The notes under the pieces were generated by a model, which saw nothing but the letters and a program-made list of their open reading frames with translations, had not been told where the DNA came from and ran no database searches. A stretch of DNA of 64,000 nucleotides from Coenobita brevimanus (Eukaryota > Arthropoda > Malacostraca > Decapoda > Coenobitidae), in NCBI GenBank assembly GCA_032717465.1, contig CM064732.1, positions 36,341,822 to 36,405,821 of the forward strand, in the 5' to 3' direction. Of the stretch, positions 19,402-31,185 are shown piece by piece (within the stretch, counting starts at the first letter, position 1; every line of letters begins with the position of its first letter). The translations under genes were made by a program, and so were the position numbers.

Positions 19402-20313
19402 TCCTTTGACCTTTTTCTTTATCCTTTCCCGTATTCCTCCCTGTCTACATGTTGTGTTGTTATCCTCCCTCGATAATTCACGCGTTTTTGTACCGAAGTC
19501 CATTCTTCTACTTTTACTAAACTTGCCTTCACGCCTGACGTTATGCCTGACCTCATGCCTGCTTACCTGCCAATTTGCCTCCCTGCCTGCATACCTGCCT
19601 GCATGTCTGCCTTCCTGCCTCCCTGTTTTCATGTGTGTCTTCCTCTGTTTGTCTTCGTGCTCTCACCCTTCTTACCTCCCTTCCTGCCTTCATCCCTGCC
19701 TGTCTGCCATCGTCCCCGCCTATCTCATTGTCTGCCTGCCAACCTTCGTGCTTGCCTCCTTGTATCCCTGTCTCTCTTCCCCCTGTCTGCCTGCCTGCCT
19801 GCTTCGCTGACTACCAACCTTAAACCCTCTCTGACTCCTTACATGTCAACCTCCTTGCCTAGCTCCCTCCCAGCTTCCATTTCTACCACTCTCATTGGTT
19901 GCCTTCTTCATTGTTTCCCTTCCTGCCCGCCCAACCGCTTCTCTCTCTCCCTCTCTCCTTCTTTCCTTCCCTCCCCACCTGCCTGTCTCTCCCCAGAGGT
20001 CCCTGCTTCCCTTCTTACCAACCTGCCTGCCTGCTCGTGCTCTGCCTGGCTTGGTCACCTGGCACATCTGATGATTTACCTATGGTGCTCCGGTCGTGAA
20101 AGTCAACTGCGTCACCCCTGCCTCACCCTCTGTCTTACCCCTGTCTCACATCCTGTATTACCCCTGCCTTACACCTTGTATTAGCCCTGCCTCATTCCTG
20201 TCACCCCTGCCTTGTTTTCTTACTCCCTGCCTCGTTCTCTACCTTACCCTATCTTACTACACTCTCTGTTTCTTTCTCCGTCTCTTCCTCCGCCTCTCTA
20301 GTCCCCTCCCCCC

Positions 20314-20356
<43 letters not shown>
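19400..20356. repeat. CCTG/CCTT pyrimidine-rich degenerate minisatellite ending in (TC)n
   Basis: Runs of CCTGCCTG, CCTTCCTG and GCCTCCCTG variants dominate 19530-20300, with a pure TC array at about 20318-20356. Long open frames (Cys/Leu/Pro/Ser) in this stretch are compositional. Confidence 0.8.
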
Positions 20357-20359
<3 letters not shown>

Positions 20360-21180
20360 TTACAAACACGCCCTCGACCAAACACATAACCCAAAAGGAA
20401 AAATAAGGCATATAAAAACATTCAAAGAAGAAAAGGAAAAAGGAAATCAAACCCATTCACCTGCTTACCATGCATGAACTAGCATGCATAAAACGTTTTC
20501 AAACACAGGAAAACGCATCCACGCAAATCACAGCCACGCACCCATGCACTCTAGTCCTGTATAGTCCAAGCACAACTTCACTGTCCCTAAACATACAACA
20601 TACACAAATACACCTACACAAAAGATACACATCCCACCCACACAACCGCCAAACTCTCTAAGCTTAAGGATTCCAAGCATCACCTCACACTTCCCAGTGA
20701 CACCCACACAACAAACACAAGCATATCCATACACAACACACAGATGCATACAGTCTGGTCTTATGAATATCCAGCGCGGCCCCTTTTCCCCAAACACACT
20801 TGCACAAGACACATCAAGTCACCCAAAGAAAACACGCAAAAACATCCACACAAAACACATTCACGGATGCTAGTCTTGAGAAATCCAAGCACTTTTCCAA
20901 GTGCATCCACACACAATAACACTCAAATTCAATCATACAAAGCACACAAATATACATTCACCAAAGAAAAGATACACCGACACAATAAGCACCCACGGAC
21001 TGTCGTCTGAAATTTCTATGACGTCCCTCATTCTTCCCAAACTCACCCTTACCAAGCAAATAATGATTCCTCTCCTCAGACACATCCAAACAACAAACGG
21101 AAGCACACAAAGACACCCACATACCAGTGCACCCTAGGATTAAGGATTCCAAACATATCCTGCTGGAATTAAGTACTTCC
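20357..21180. repeat. A/C-rich degenerate tandem repeat
   Basis: Plus strand strongly A+C, with recurring CACACAA, CATCCACAC and ATTCCAAGCA words (20669, 20883, 21146 carry ATTCCAA/ATCCAAGCA). Successive blocks repeat roughly every 120-130 bp but with much divergence. No coding signal. Confidence 0.6.
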
Positions 21181-21479
21181 ATTCAACCCTCGCAGTTTTT
21201 CACACATAAGTAAACACATTTTTTTTTTTTTAATGGGCATATAGATTTTACCAGATAGGACACACATTACAATTAATAGCCCCTTCCAGCACAAAGAAAC
21301 GCACTTGCACACATATATAGTTACAGACAGATAGGCAGACAGACAAAAAGTCATAATTATAGAGAATACATTGACACTGAAACACATAAGCATTCCTTCC
21401 TCTACCTTGCCTCATTCCTCCCTCTTAAATTCGCTAATTATAGCGTCACTTTCATTTATATCAGTGACCCTAATCCATG

Positions 21480-21537
<58 letters not shown>

Positions 21538-21735
21538 CAAAACAAGCCCACCTCAGAAGATGTCAACAGTTTCACTATGGGTGACAAATAACCTAAATCT
21601 GCCAGAATCTGGCCCTTACAGCGTTGGTAAGACACAAATAGACTTCCAATCACGCAGTGTAAGAAAATCCTAAAACTAACTACCTCCACAGTTGTAAATA
21701 TAATTTTCGAATCTCTCTCTCTCTCTCTCTCTCTA
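21181..21735. other. Intergenic with T run and two (CT)n arrays
   Basis: T run at 21220-21231, CT arrays at about 21484-21535 and 21714-21735. Nothing else recognised. Confidence 0.6.
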
Positions 21736-23600
21736 TGGAAGGAATCAGAGTGTAAAGTGGAGAGAATGAGGAATGAATGAAAACGTTCTGGAAGGAAGTA
21801 AAGAGGGTTAGAAAGGTGATAAAGAAGTTAATAAAGGAGTGAAAGACAAAAATTGAAGATTGAGAGTGGAGAAGGAAGAAAAAGTTATCTGATGGAGAGA
21901 ACACTTTAAGGAGCTGATAAACATAGAAAATAAAAGGAACACGAATATAAGTGACTGGGAATGTCTGCGAGAAGGAGAGTGGTGAGAAAGAAGGAAGAGA
22001 TCAGTAGGATGGAAGTAGTGGATGCAATGAAGAATGTCAAAATGGGGAAAGTCTCAGTAATCGACGGAGTGTGTGGTGAAATGATGAAGCATGGGGGAGA
22101 GATAGCAGTAGAATGGATATGGAAGATGTGCAGATTGGCCTGGGAGGAAGGCAGAGTCCTGGATGATCGGAAATCAGGTACAATTATTCCACTGTACAAT
22201 GGAAAAAGGGAAAAAGAAGTGTGGTAATCATTGGGGCATTTATCCTCTTAGTGTAACTGGCAAAGTATATGGTACGATACTTATTGGCAAAGTTGGGCCA
22301 ATAACAGAGGAATTAGGTGGAAAAGAACAGGGAAGATTTAGGAAGGGAAGAGGTTGTATAGGTCGGATATTTATCCTTAGGTCTTTAGTATAAACGTTTT
22401 TGGAGAAGAGAATGAAGTTTCATGTGGCCTTCATGGATTTTGAGAAAGCTTAGGACAGTGTGGATGAACAAGGAATGTGGATAATACTAAGAACATAATT
22501 ATGGAGTAAATGGGAAGTTGTTGAATGCCGTGAGGAGTATGTGTGAGGGTGCTAAGACTGTAGTGCATTTGGATAATGAAATGAGTGAATTTTTCTATCT
22601 GAATGTTGGATTGAAACAGGGATGTGTGAGTGAACTTTTCTATCTGAATGTTGGATTGAAACAGATGTGTGAGTTAATTTTTCTATCTGAATGTTGGATT
22701 GAAACAGGGATTTGTGATGTCTCCATGGTTGTTCAACCTGTATATGGATGGGGTTATGAAAGAGATACAGGGTAGAGCAGTGGATGGTGGAGCTGCCCTA
22801 ATAAGAGAGGGCAGCTTTTGGAAACTTCCTGCACTGTTGTTTGAAGACGATACTGTATTGTTAAGTGAAGACAAAGGGGAACTGCAAGCTTGGTCAATGA
22901 GAGTGTTCAAGAAACGATATGTAAAGGTGAATGTTAGAAAGAGTAAAGTTATGGTCTTCGACAGAAATGACGTCACTGAATGTACAGTGAGGTTGGATGA
23001 TGAGGAAATGGAAAATGTGAGTGCATTTATGTACTTCGGTAGTGTGATGAGTAAAGATGAAAGTTTGGAGGATGAAGTGCTTGAAAGGGTACGACAAAGA
23101 AGAAAGGTGGCTGGTTCTTTGAAAGCAGTTATAAGAAATAGGGAAGTGAGCTTAAGAGTAATAAAGTTGCTGAATGATGACATTGTGAAACCAGCTCTAA
23201 CGTATGGAAGTGAAGCTTGAACCTTGTTGGAAGGGTACAAGTCAAGGAGGGCAGTGGAAAAGAATTATGTGAGAGGAGGATTTGGAGTTACATGGAGACA
23301 CACTGACAAATGAGGAAGTGAAGGAGCGTTGTTTTATGGATATGGATGTGGTAGAAAGCATTAGGAGAAATACACTGAGGTGGTTTGGCCATGTGGTAAG
23401 GATGGAGAACGAGAGATTTATGGGGAGAGTGTATGTGGGTGAAGTGGTGGGGGTTATAGGGGGAGGGAGGCCGAGGATGAGATGGAGGGATGGAGTGGAA
23501 AGATAAATGAGAGAGGGGGTATGAGCTCGGGGGAGGGCAGTGAATATGGCCGGGGACTGGGCGATATGGAGGCGCCCCTACTGGATTAAGGCGTCTGGCA
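21736..23600 (+). pseudogene. LINE family A, copy 1 (RT, degenerate)
   Basis: 5'-truncated APE-type LINE. In order across several frames: RRKEEISRMEVVDAMKNVKMGK (21980-22050), WEEGRV...SGTIIPLYNGK, NHWGIYPLSVTGKVYGTI, FRKGRGCIGRIFILRSL, HVAFMDFEKA (22420-22450), FFYLNVGLKQG repeated three times, MSPWLFNLYMDGVMKE (22715-22765), LLFEDDTVLLSED (catalytic box FEDD), VSAFMYFGSVMSKDES and a terminal LRWFGHVVRMENERFMGRVYVGE...GGGRPRMRWRDGVER (23365-23505). Same family as 31186-32690 and 56155-57951 on the minus strand. It ends in a short (TA)n at 23600-23619. No endonuclease is left. Confidence 0.85.
22588..22712 (+). repeat. Triplicated ~56-bp segment inside RT motif of LINE copy
   Basis: TTTTCTATCTGAATGTTGGATTGAAACAG-type text occurs three times in tandem (22590, 22638 and 22678), repeating the FFYLNVGLKQG codons just upstream of the conserved MSPWLF motif. 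The first two copies keep a common frame. Confidence 0.9.
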
Positions 23601-23639
23601 ATATATATATATATATATAATGATTACGGGATTATTGTT

Positions 23640-26342
23640 TCATATCAAAGAAGTATATTTACAAGCTGTGCCCTTAATAGATGAGTTTGAGTTTAGCGCT
23701 TTTTTCTACACGTTTTGCAACCAATCATATGATATTATAATGCACATGGATTCCAAATATAAGAAGTTATGTGGACTGGGTAAACCAAAAATTTTCCATT
23801 GGCCTTTTTGCCATTCTGATTCCTATGGTCTCATTCATATACAGGGAGGTCCAGATATTACGTAATTTTCTTAGTTCTCTCTTCAGCACACTAAACAACC
23901 CACCCATCAAAATCATTAACAGGTATATTACAAAGTTGTACAACATCATACTCAGCGCTGAATAGGCCAATACCACATCTCACGAGGCAGCAGTAAATAT
24001 TACAATCCGAACCTTACACCGGAAATTGACCAAATCATAAGACAACGCGACTCACTACAATACAAAACTCACCTCTTCCAGACCCATGAGACATCACACC
24101 CTAGAGACATACAATGAAAAAAGTAACAAAATTAGTACAATGAAAATGGATTGAAAGGCGTTTGTTGCAACACTTAATCAATTCATGACCCCAGTTGGTT
24201 CTACAGAATACTTAACAGTATTACTAAATAGTAAACAGCACTTAAAAGACAAACACTGCCATCACCTCCAAAACGAACACATCCCCTCGTACAAAGCAAG
24301 CAAACATACTCGTATTAGTGACCAACTAGCAAATATAAGTCACTCAGCAGCAACACACGCTCGGTCTGAAACACAATCCTCTCAACATAGGCAGTCCTTT
24401 ATACACTCTGCCACTATGCACCCCATTTCACGCCGTAACAGACACGTAATATCACCAAGAAAACAAAAAACTCTACAAACACAGGCCTGGATTGCATCAC
24501 CAACCTGCAGCTGAAACATTTGGGAAAATGCGGCATCCAGACCCTCACAAACATCAATAATTACTCATTTGAACAATGTCGATCCGTTGTTTGAAAACAG
24601 AATATTTATCACTATGCTTAAAATAAACAAGGTCCCAACTCGCTCTTCTTCGTACAGACTTGTAGCACTACTTAGCACACCATCTAGAATGACTGAATAC
24701 TTCATTATAAAAAAAGCTACGCCCCACGTCCCTTTTGTTATTTCACAGCATGGATTAGCGCACTAGACATTATGAATCCCTTCCTTATTAATCTCACACA
24801 AAAAGTATCTGACAGCAACAAGTCCGCAACACCCACACAAAGCAAATTTCTCTTAGTAACACATTTATTAATAACACATATATTAACACATATATATTAA
24901 TAAAGCCTTCGATGGCATCCCTTGACGCAAAGTAATCACAAAATTTACGACACAGTCATGAAGAACAGCACCAAACCCTGGCTTGCCAACTATATGTCTG
25001 TTAGACAAGCACATGTTACATTCGAGGGCATGTCATCACAAACATGAAATTTCCCTAATGGAGTTCCACATGGTTCCGTTATTTATTTATGTATATATAT
25101 TTATTTTTCATGCACACTACTCAGCCTACACATGCAAGATATTCCCACACCCCAGCCGTCAGTAGACATTGCCTCATATGCAGATGACATCACCAAATCA
25201 CCTAAACAATCATTCACCACATTGCAGTAACGGCCTGCACGTTGTAACAGGACTACCTCAAAACACTTAAGACTTGAGGACAACAGGTTGACGATCGCCA
25301 CAACCAAATCCGCCACCACACGCATCATCAGCAGTAAACATGAACACCGGTGCTAACCTCACATCACACTTAACAATGCGCTGTACGTGTTCCATACACA
25401 CCCTCCACGGAGATGTTTGGAGTGACATGTGACCCTTGACTCACCTTTAAAAAAACACCTACAAGACATCCAGAGGCGGTGGATCCCCGGATTCAGTGCA
25501 CTCAGGGCAACTACAGGACCACACTGTAGGCAGCCAGGAGAAACACTCTCCTTACTCTACAAACAATATCCTAGGTCAGTGGTGTCCTATGCCTCCCCGG
25601 CATGGACTCCCATCCTGTCTAATAATCACTACAACACCTTACAAACCATTCAAAGAAACATTATGAATTACTACTGGTTGCACCAAAGCCACCGCCACAG
25701 CTCACTTTCTGAAATTAACGTTCTCCCTACCAGAGGCTATTTTGATATAAGAGACATACAGTGCTTGGCGGCAGCCTACCAGAAACTACTCTGTTATGAG
25801 AGGCATATACTTCTTTGCAGCAGCCTGTGCCAATACACACCACCCTTGCCATTACTTGGCAGACACACAACACACCTAAGCACATGAAACGATCACCATA
25901 CACGTATTATCAAATTCTCAACAGCAGTATCCCACCTCCAGACATTCCAATACAAATAATGAAGAAGCACCGACATACTTCACCTCGATCAGGACGCTAT
26001 ATTGCAAACCCCTCCTCCTGGCATCCATCCATCGATGGTATCCTTACAAAGATTTGATAGAGATCAGCAAGCTAGCTTAGAGGGGAGTAGACTAGCACCA
26101 GTCGAGCAGGGCAGTACTCCCAAGGTGGATGGAAAGCTGATGACAGGGAGAGCTGGAGCTCCCGTTTCATCAGCCCTCGGGACTAGGTCCCGACCATCCC
26201 CCTTTGCTGAACTTTTTCAGTGTCTCAGTAACACAGAGAGTAGACCAGCATGCTCTCCAATACAATTTTCTCCAACTATCAACACCAAACTACATGCACA
26301 GTACACACCACACTTCCTTTTCAAAAAAAAAAAAAAAAAAAA
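23640..26342 (+). pseudogene. Degenerate Jockey/CR1-type LINE (A-tailed)
   Basis: Heavily decayed. Readable blocks: YYNPNLTPEIDQIIRQRDSLQYK (about 24000-24065, linker before RT), INKVPTRSSSYRLVALLSTPSRMTEYFI (about 24620-24710, RT entry), ISQHGLAH, ASYADDITKSPKQ (25167-25205, YADD intact), then LDSPLKKHLQDI, ETLSLLYKQYPRSVVSYASPAWTPILSNNHYNTLQTIQRNIM (25540-25665) and TTHLST. This is the order of a Jockey-like RT and thumb region. A 20-bp A run at 26323-26342 probably marks its 3' end, preceded by about 260 bp of unrecognised 3' sequence. Confidence 0.75.
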
Positions 26343-26344
26343 AT

Positions 26345-29300
26345 GGCGTCGAATAACATAGCCTCGGAGTCCCCGGGGAGGGGGGACCATAAATGCCCTC
26401 ACCTTCAGCCCCTCTCCCGGTGACGACTCAAGGTGCCTGGAACCACTGTCTGACTCTCTTCTTCTTCATTTCTGCAACATTCGTGGCCTTTCCTCTAACT
26501 TTCGCTCTGTTGAGCACCACCTCTCCCTCTCTAAACCTCACCTTCTTTTCCTAACTGAGACTCAGCTGTCTGAGGCAACTGACAGCAAACCCTTTTCTGT
26601 ATCCTCCTACTTTCTCTAAACTCACTTCAAAGCCAAAGGTGGCTGTTGTGTATAAATACGCAACAACTTATCTTGCTCTCGTGTTATTGAACTCGATTCT
26701 TCTGAATTCTCTACACTCTGGCTTCGGCTTTCCTGTCATTCTCTGACTAAATAGGCTATATCTGTGTTGTTTACTTATCTCCTAATTCTACTGACTATCA
26801 AAAATTCTTTGACTATCTTCTACGATGGAACACATTCTATCCATTTCTCCTTTCTCTGAAATCTCCATTCTTGGAGATTTCAATGTTCACCACCACCTTT
26901 GGCTCTCCTCTCCTTTCACTGATCCACCTGGTGAACAAGTCTACACCTTTTCTATCCTTAATGACCTAGAGCAGCTTGTACAGCACCCTGACCGCCTTGG
27001 AGAGAGCTCCAACATACTTGATCTCTTCCTTACAACTATTCCTTCTGCTTACACTGTTAATCTTTTCTCTCCGTTGGGCTCCTCCAATCACAACCTTATC
27101 ACCTTAACCTGTCCTATCGCTCCAGTATGGCCTGCGGATCCTCCAAAAAAACGTCGTCTCTGGCACTTTGGAGCTGCAGATTAGGAGGCCCTCAGGCAGT
27201 ACTTCTTGATTTTCCCTGGAATGATTATTGCTTCCATGGCCGGGAGCCATCTGGGTGTGCCTTGCGCATTACGGAGGTTATTCTCTCGGGCATGGAAGCA
27301 TACATTCCTTTCTCATATCCTTTGACTAATGCACAAAAGCCTTGGTTTAATCACGCATGTTCTAATGCTGTCCACAACAAGGAGAAGGCCTCTTAAAGTA
27401 CCGGAGCCAACCCACCACTGAATCACATCATTTATACATTTCTGCCTGGAATCGTGCTAAGTCTGTTCTTCGCTCTGCTAAAAATAATTTCATCCGTACA
27501 AAATGCTCTCAACTCTCTAACTCGAACTCTTCCCGCTCCTTCTGGCACCTTGCCAAAAACCTTTCTAACAACTTTACCCCATCATCCTTCCCTCCTCTTT
27601 TCTACTCTGATGGATCTGTAGCTATTTCTTCTACTGATAAAGCAGATCTCTTTGCTCAGACTTTCTCCTCCAATTCCACCTTAGACGATTCCGGTGCTGT
27701 TCCTCCATCACTTCCCCCCTCTGACTTCCTCATGGCTAACATTAAAATTTCTTCAGCTGATGTATTTTCTGCCATTGCTGGCCCCAGTACTAATAAGGCA
27801 TATGGGCTTGATGGAGTCCCTCCTGTTGTTCTCAAGATCTGTGCTTCTGTGCTTACACCCTGCTTCGGCAAATTCTTTCGCCTTTATCTGTCAACTTGTA
27901 CCTTTCCTTCTTGCTGGAAGTTTGCTCTCATTCAGCCAGTCCCAAAGAAGGGTGACCATTCCCAACCCTCTAACTATCGTCTAATTGCTTTAACATCCTG
28001 TATCTCAAAAGTTTTTGAGTCTATTCTTAATAGAAAAATTTTAAAGTATCTTTCCTATCACAACCTTCTTTCTGATCGTCAGTATGGATTCCGTCAGGGA
28101 CGCTCCACAGGCGATCTTCTCACCTACCTTTCAGACTTCTGGTCATCCTCCTTTCGGGACTTTGGCGATAGCTTTGCCATTGCACTTGACATCTCAAAGG
28201 CTTTCGATCAAGTCTGGCATAAATCTTTAATTTCCAAACTGCCCTCTTACGGTTTCTATCCTTCTATCTGTGCCTTCATCTCTAGCTTCCTTTCTGGTCG
28301 TTCTATAGCCGCTGTTGTAGATGGCTATCGTTCTTCTCCTAGATATTTTAACCGTGGTGTTCCTCAGGGCTCTGTCCTATCACCAACCCTCTTCCCTTTA
28401 TTCATCAATGACCTTCTGAGCTGTAAATCTAACCCTATCCACTCATACACTGATGACTCCACCCTTCACCTTTCCATTCGATTCCCACAATGTCCATCTC
28501 AGCAGTAACTTCAACAGGCAAGGGATGAGGCTATGGCACACCTAATGTCTGACTTGACTCGTATCTCTGACTAGGGTAAAAATAATCTAGTTGTTTTTAA
28601 TGCATCAAAGACTCAGTTTTTGCACCTATCAATCCGACAAAATCTTCCACAGGTATACCCACCTATGTTTAATAATACTCAACTTAATCCTGCATCATCG
28701 TTGAACATGCTTGGGGTTTCATTTGCTCGGGACTTATCTTGGAAAGATCATATTACATCTCTTGTAAAATCTGCTTCCAAGCGATTGGGTGTGCTAAGCC
28801 GACTCCATTCCTTCTTTGCCCCTGCACAACTGTTGACTCTATACAGGGGTTTTATCCGCCCCTGTGTCGAGTACAACTCCCATGTGTGGGGAGGCTTCCC
28901 ACATACAGCTCTTCTCAATAGGGTGGAGTCAAAGGCTTTTCGTCTCATTAACTCTCCCCCTCTTACTGACTCCCTTCAACCTCTGTCTCTTCGCCGCAAT
29001 GTTACATCATCTCTTTTCTATCGCTACTTCAATAGTCACTGTTCCTCTGAACAGTCTGCTTGCATTCCTCCACCTCTACGACGGGCGCATAGCACCCGTT
29101 TAGCAGCAAACTCTCACCCCTTTTCTGTCCAACTCTCTAATGCAAGAGTTAACTGTTACTCCCAGTCCTTCATTTATGCAACAGGTCAACTCTGGAACTG
29201 TCTCCCTCTGTCAGTATTTCCTGCTTCCTATGATCTTCAGTCTTTCAAACGTAGTGTGTCCAGGCATCTCAAAATGAATGGATCTTGAATCTGGCTCTCT

Positions 29301-29388
29301 CTTGTATTTTGTTTTTTCTTGGAAGGAACAGTTTTGCGGGCTCATTGTCTTTGGTTCCTTCTTCCTCACATTTAAAAAAAAAAAAAAA
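26345..29388 (+). mobile_element. LINE family B (Jockey-like), copy 1
   Basis: EN, linker, RT and C-terminal region of one A-tailed LINE, followed by a 3' UTR and an A run at about 29373-29388. It starts right after the A run of the preceding LINE. A second copy lies antisense at 45782-47843. EN region (26460-27180) has FCNIRGLSSNFRSVEHHL, LTETQLSE and ILGDFNVHHH (catalytic motif) but several stops. The 3' UTR is shared with the second copy (GGGCTCATTGTCTTTGGTTC). The family resembles widely distributed crustacean LINEs known to me, which supports the taxon guess. Confidence 0.8.
27732..29288 (+). pseudogene. Family B reverse transcriptase and C-terminal region
   Basis: Frame 27732-28508 (258 residues): INKAYGLDGVPPVVLK-type entry, FALIQPVPKKGDHSQPSNYRLIALTSCISKVFES, LLSDRQYGFRQGRSTGD, IALDISKAFDQVWH (first catalytic Asp), RGVPQGSVLSPTLFPLFIND and HSYTDDSTLHL: the YADD box reads YTDD with both Asp kept. 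A TAA at 28506 interrupts, a TAG follows near 28574, then 28620-29288 continues with NMLGVSFARDLSWKDHI, LSRLHSFFAPAQLLTLYRGFIRPCVEY..HVWGG, ESKAFRLINSPP and the terminal ASYDLQSFKRSVSRHLK. Inactive because of stops but little eroded. Confidence 0.85.
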
Positions 29389-29389
29389 G

Positions 29390-29792
29390 CCCTCCTCAGC
29401 CGACACTTTACATTTCTGTTGGGTGAAATCACAAGTGACACATGCCCTGCTCGTGGAACAGGCCCACAGAACATAACACTCATAGTGAAGCACTGCACAG
29501 CACATGCCACACCAAGACGTAGACAAGAATAACGGTGTAGGGAACCTATGGGACAAACCCTTTGGGGCAATATGTTACCTGCTCGATTGGTCTGCTCGAT
29601 GACTAACCGGGGTTGAGCAACAATAGCAAATTCTGCCAATTCTTGAGTGCTGGGATATTGATTTAGTCTGTTGATTCGGGTATCAAATTGGGCTCTTCGT
29701 GAACGTTGAAATGACGGTGCCAGTGATACATTACCTTTTTTTAATTGTAAGATTACCAATGATGGACCCTTTTCTTCAAACTGGGTAGACAC
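29390..29792 (-). CDS. Unrecognised minus-strand ORF
   Basis: A minus-strand frame starts at ATG 29792 and reads MSTQFEEKGPSLVILQLKKGN, then TRINRLNQYPSTQELAEFAIVAQPRLVIEQTNRAGN, about 130 residues before it runs into the poly(A)-tail region of the family B LINE at 29388. Amino-acid composition is balanced, unlike the low-complexity frames nearby, but I recognise no family, and the frame continues through the LINE tail, which shows the end is not genuine. It could be an exon or part of an old mobile element. Low confidence that it is translated. Confidence 0.2.
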
Positions 29793-29819
29793 TGATAATG
29801 CTCACTAAACCATCGCTGC

Positions 29820-29866
29820 AGCAAAGGAGGGCAAGTAAGGACTGGAGGGCAAGTAAGGACTGGTGG
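29820..29866 (+). repeat. Two-copy tandem repeat
   Basis: GGAGGGCAAGTAAGGACT occurs twice in succession at about 29827 and 29845. Confidence 0.85.
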
Positions 29867-29960
29867 AAGATATTTTCGTCTCATTCCTGCTTAAGGACGG
29901 CTTAATCAAAAGCATCACAATATACCCTTAAAAACTGACTCTCTCTTCCCTCCCATGCAG

Positions 29961-30045
<85 letters not shown>
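29961..30045. repeat. (TC)n(AC)n compound microsatellite
   Basis: TC to about 30013, AC to about 30045. Confidence 0.95.
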
Positions 30046-30046
<1 letters not shown>

Positions 30047-30440
30047 CTAAGTCGTCTCCCACCAGACGTTCTTGTAAACACGTCTGACACACCCGGATAT
30101 AAGGCCATGCAGTTGAGGCGTCGGGAGATCTGGTTTTAAATCCGGGGTTGAGATAAGATAAGGTCGGCTGTTGCCAGAAATTCGAGGCAGGGGACTGGGG
30201 AGGAGAGGAAAGGGGGGGGGGGGGAATTGCGTAGGGGGAGGAAGGGGGACTGAGCATGGGATTGAAAAGAAGATTGGGAAGGGGAAAGGAAAAAAGGAGA
30301 TTGGAGACGGGAGGGGAAAAGTGGACCGGGGAGGGGAGTACAAAGGAGTGTAAAGGAAAGCAAACAGCAACAGACCTTTTGGTCTTTATCACGATTTGTT
30401 TGCTATAAGGAAGGGTATAATTAAGAGAAGTAATTTATCA
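30046..30440. repeat. Short intergenic stretch and polypurine tract
   Basis: From about 30180 to 30360 the plus strand is almost all G and A, with a G run of about 13 at 30212-30225. No gene seen. Confidence 0.7.
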
Positions 30441-30444
30441 CTTA

Positions 30445-31178
30445 AAGACTAGGATAGAAAAGCAAGAAGACTCCCACCCACCCACCAAACCCTCCAGCCG
30501 AAGCTGTTAGGAAAAGTGAGAAGGATCACCATGCATCTTAGAAAAGCTGTTAATGAACTTTCATAGGAAAGAGGAAAAAGAAATATTATACTGCTACCTG
30601 AAAAGGAAAGTAACGTTAAACCAACATTATTTATGGATGTTCCTCTCCGCTTGTATCCTCCAGGCTCCGAAAATAGAAGAAAACAGAAGCTAAACATAAT
30701 ACAGAACTGTATTTTTCTAGAATGAACATACTAAGTCGGGGGTTAGAATACATACTTAGCTATTCTGTTTTTAAAGGTCCAGACTGTATCACAGTTTACT
30801 ACACTGGGGGGCAATTAGTTCAATATATTCACAACTCTGTTAAAGAAGTAAAGCTTACCATCATGTGACTAATCGTTTATCGATAACTATGTGCCCATTA
30901 CCTTTAGTATACTTTGAGCTATCTACTGTGACATATTTATCAACAAGCATATTATTGTCTGTTGAATATTATGCACATATGAAGTAAATGTCCTCGTAAC
31001 CTGCGGTTAGTAAGGTAAAGTGGTTCATGGTTTCTAAACGCTTCTCGTATGGCTTATTTCTCAGTCTAGATATCACCTTGTCACCCTTCGTTACACTCGC
31101 TCAACTTTATAACTTTTTTGTAATAAGGCAACCAAACTGGACACAGTACTCTAAAAGTGGGCGTAATAGAGAACACTA
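30445..31178 (-). pseudogene. Antisense CR1-like LINE 3' end
   Basis: On the minus strand 31175-30720 reads, with frame changes, RPLLEYCVQFG, RRLRGHL...IFNRQ and NPRLSMFI, the CR1-type RT C-terminal region. It is followed by a 3' UTR (30690-30450) in which AGCTTCGGCTGGAGGGTTTG matches the 3' UTR of the CR1-like LINE at 37.9-38.2 kb. Coding is much more decayed than the UTR block. Confidence 0.65.
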
Positions 31179-31185
31179 TAAAATC

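Noticed and set aside
19325..20389. Cys/Leu/Pro-rich ORFs of up to 213 residues
   Set aside because: Products of CCTG/CCTT repeats and TC arrays.
26345..29288. A host protein gene with exons
   Set aside because: All readable blocks belong to one LINE polyprotein in a single order, with stops and frameshifts instead of splice sites.
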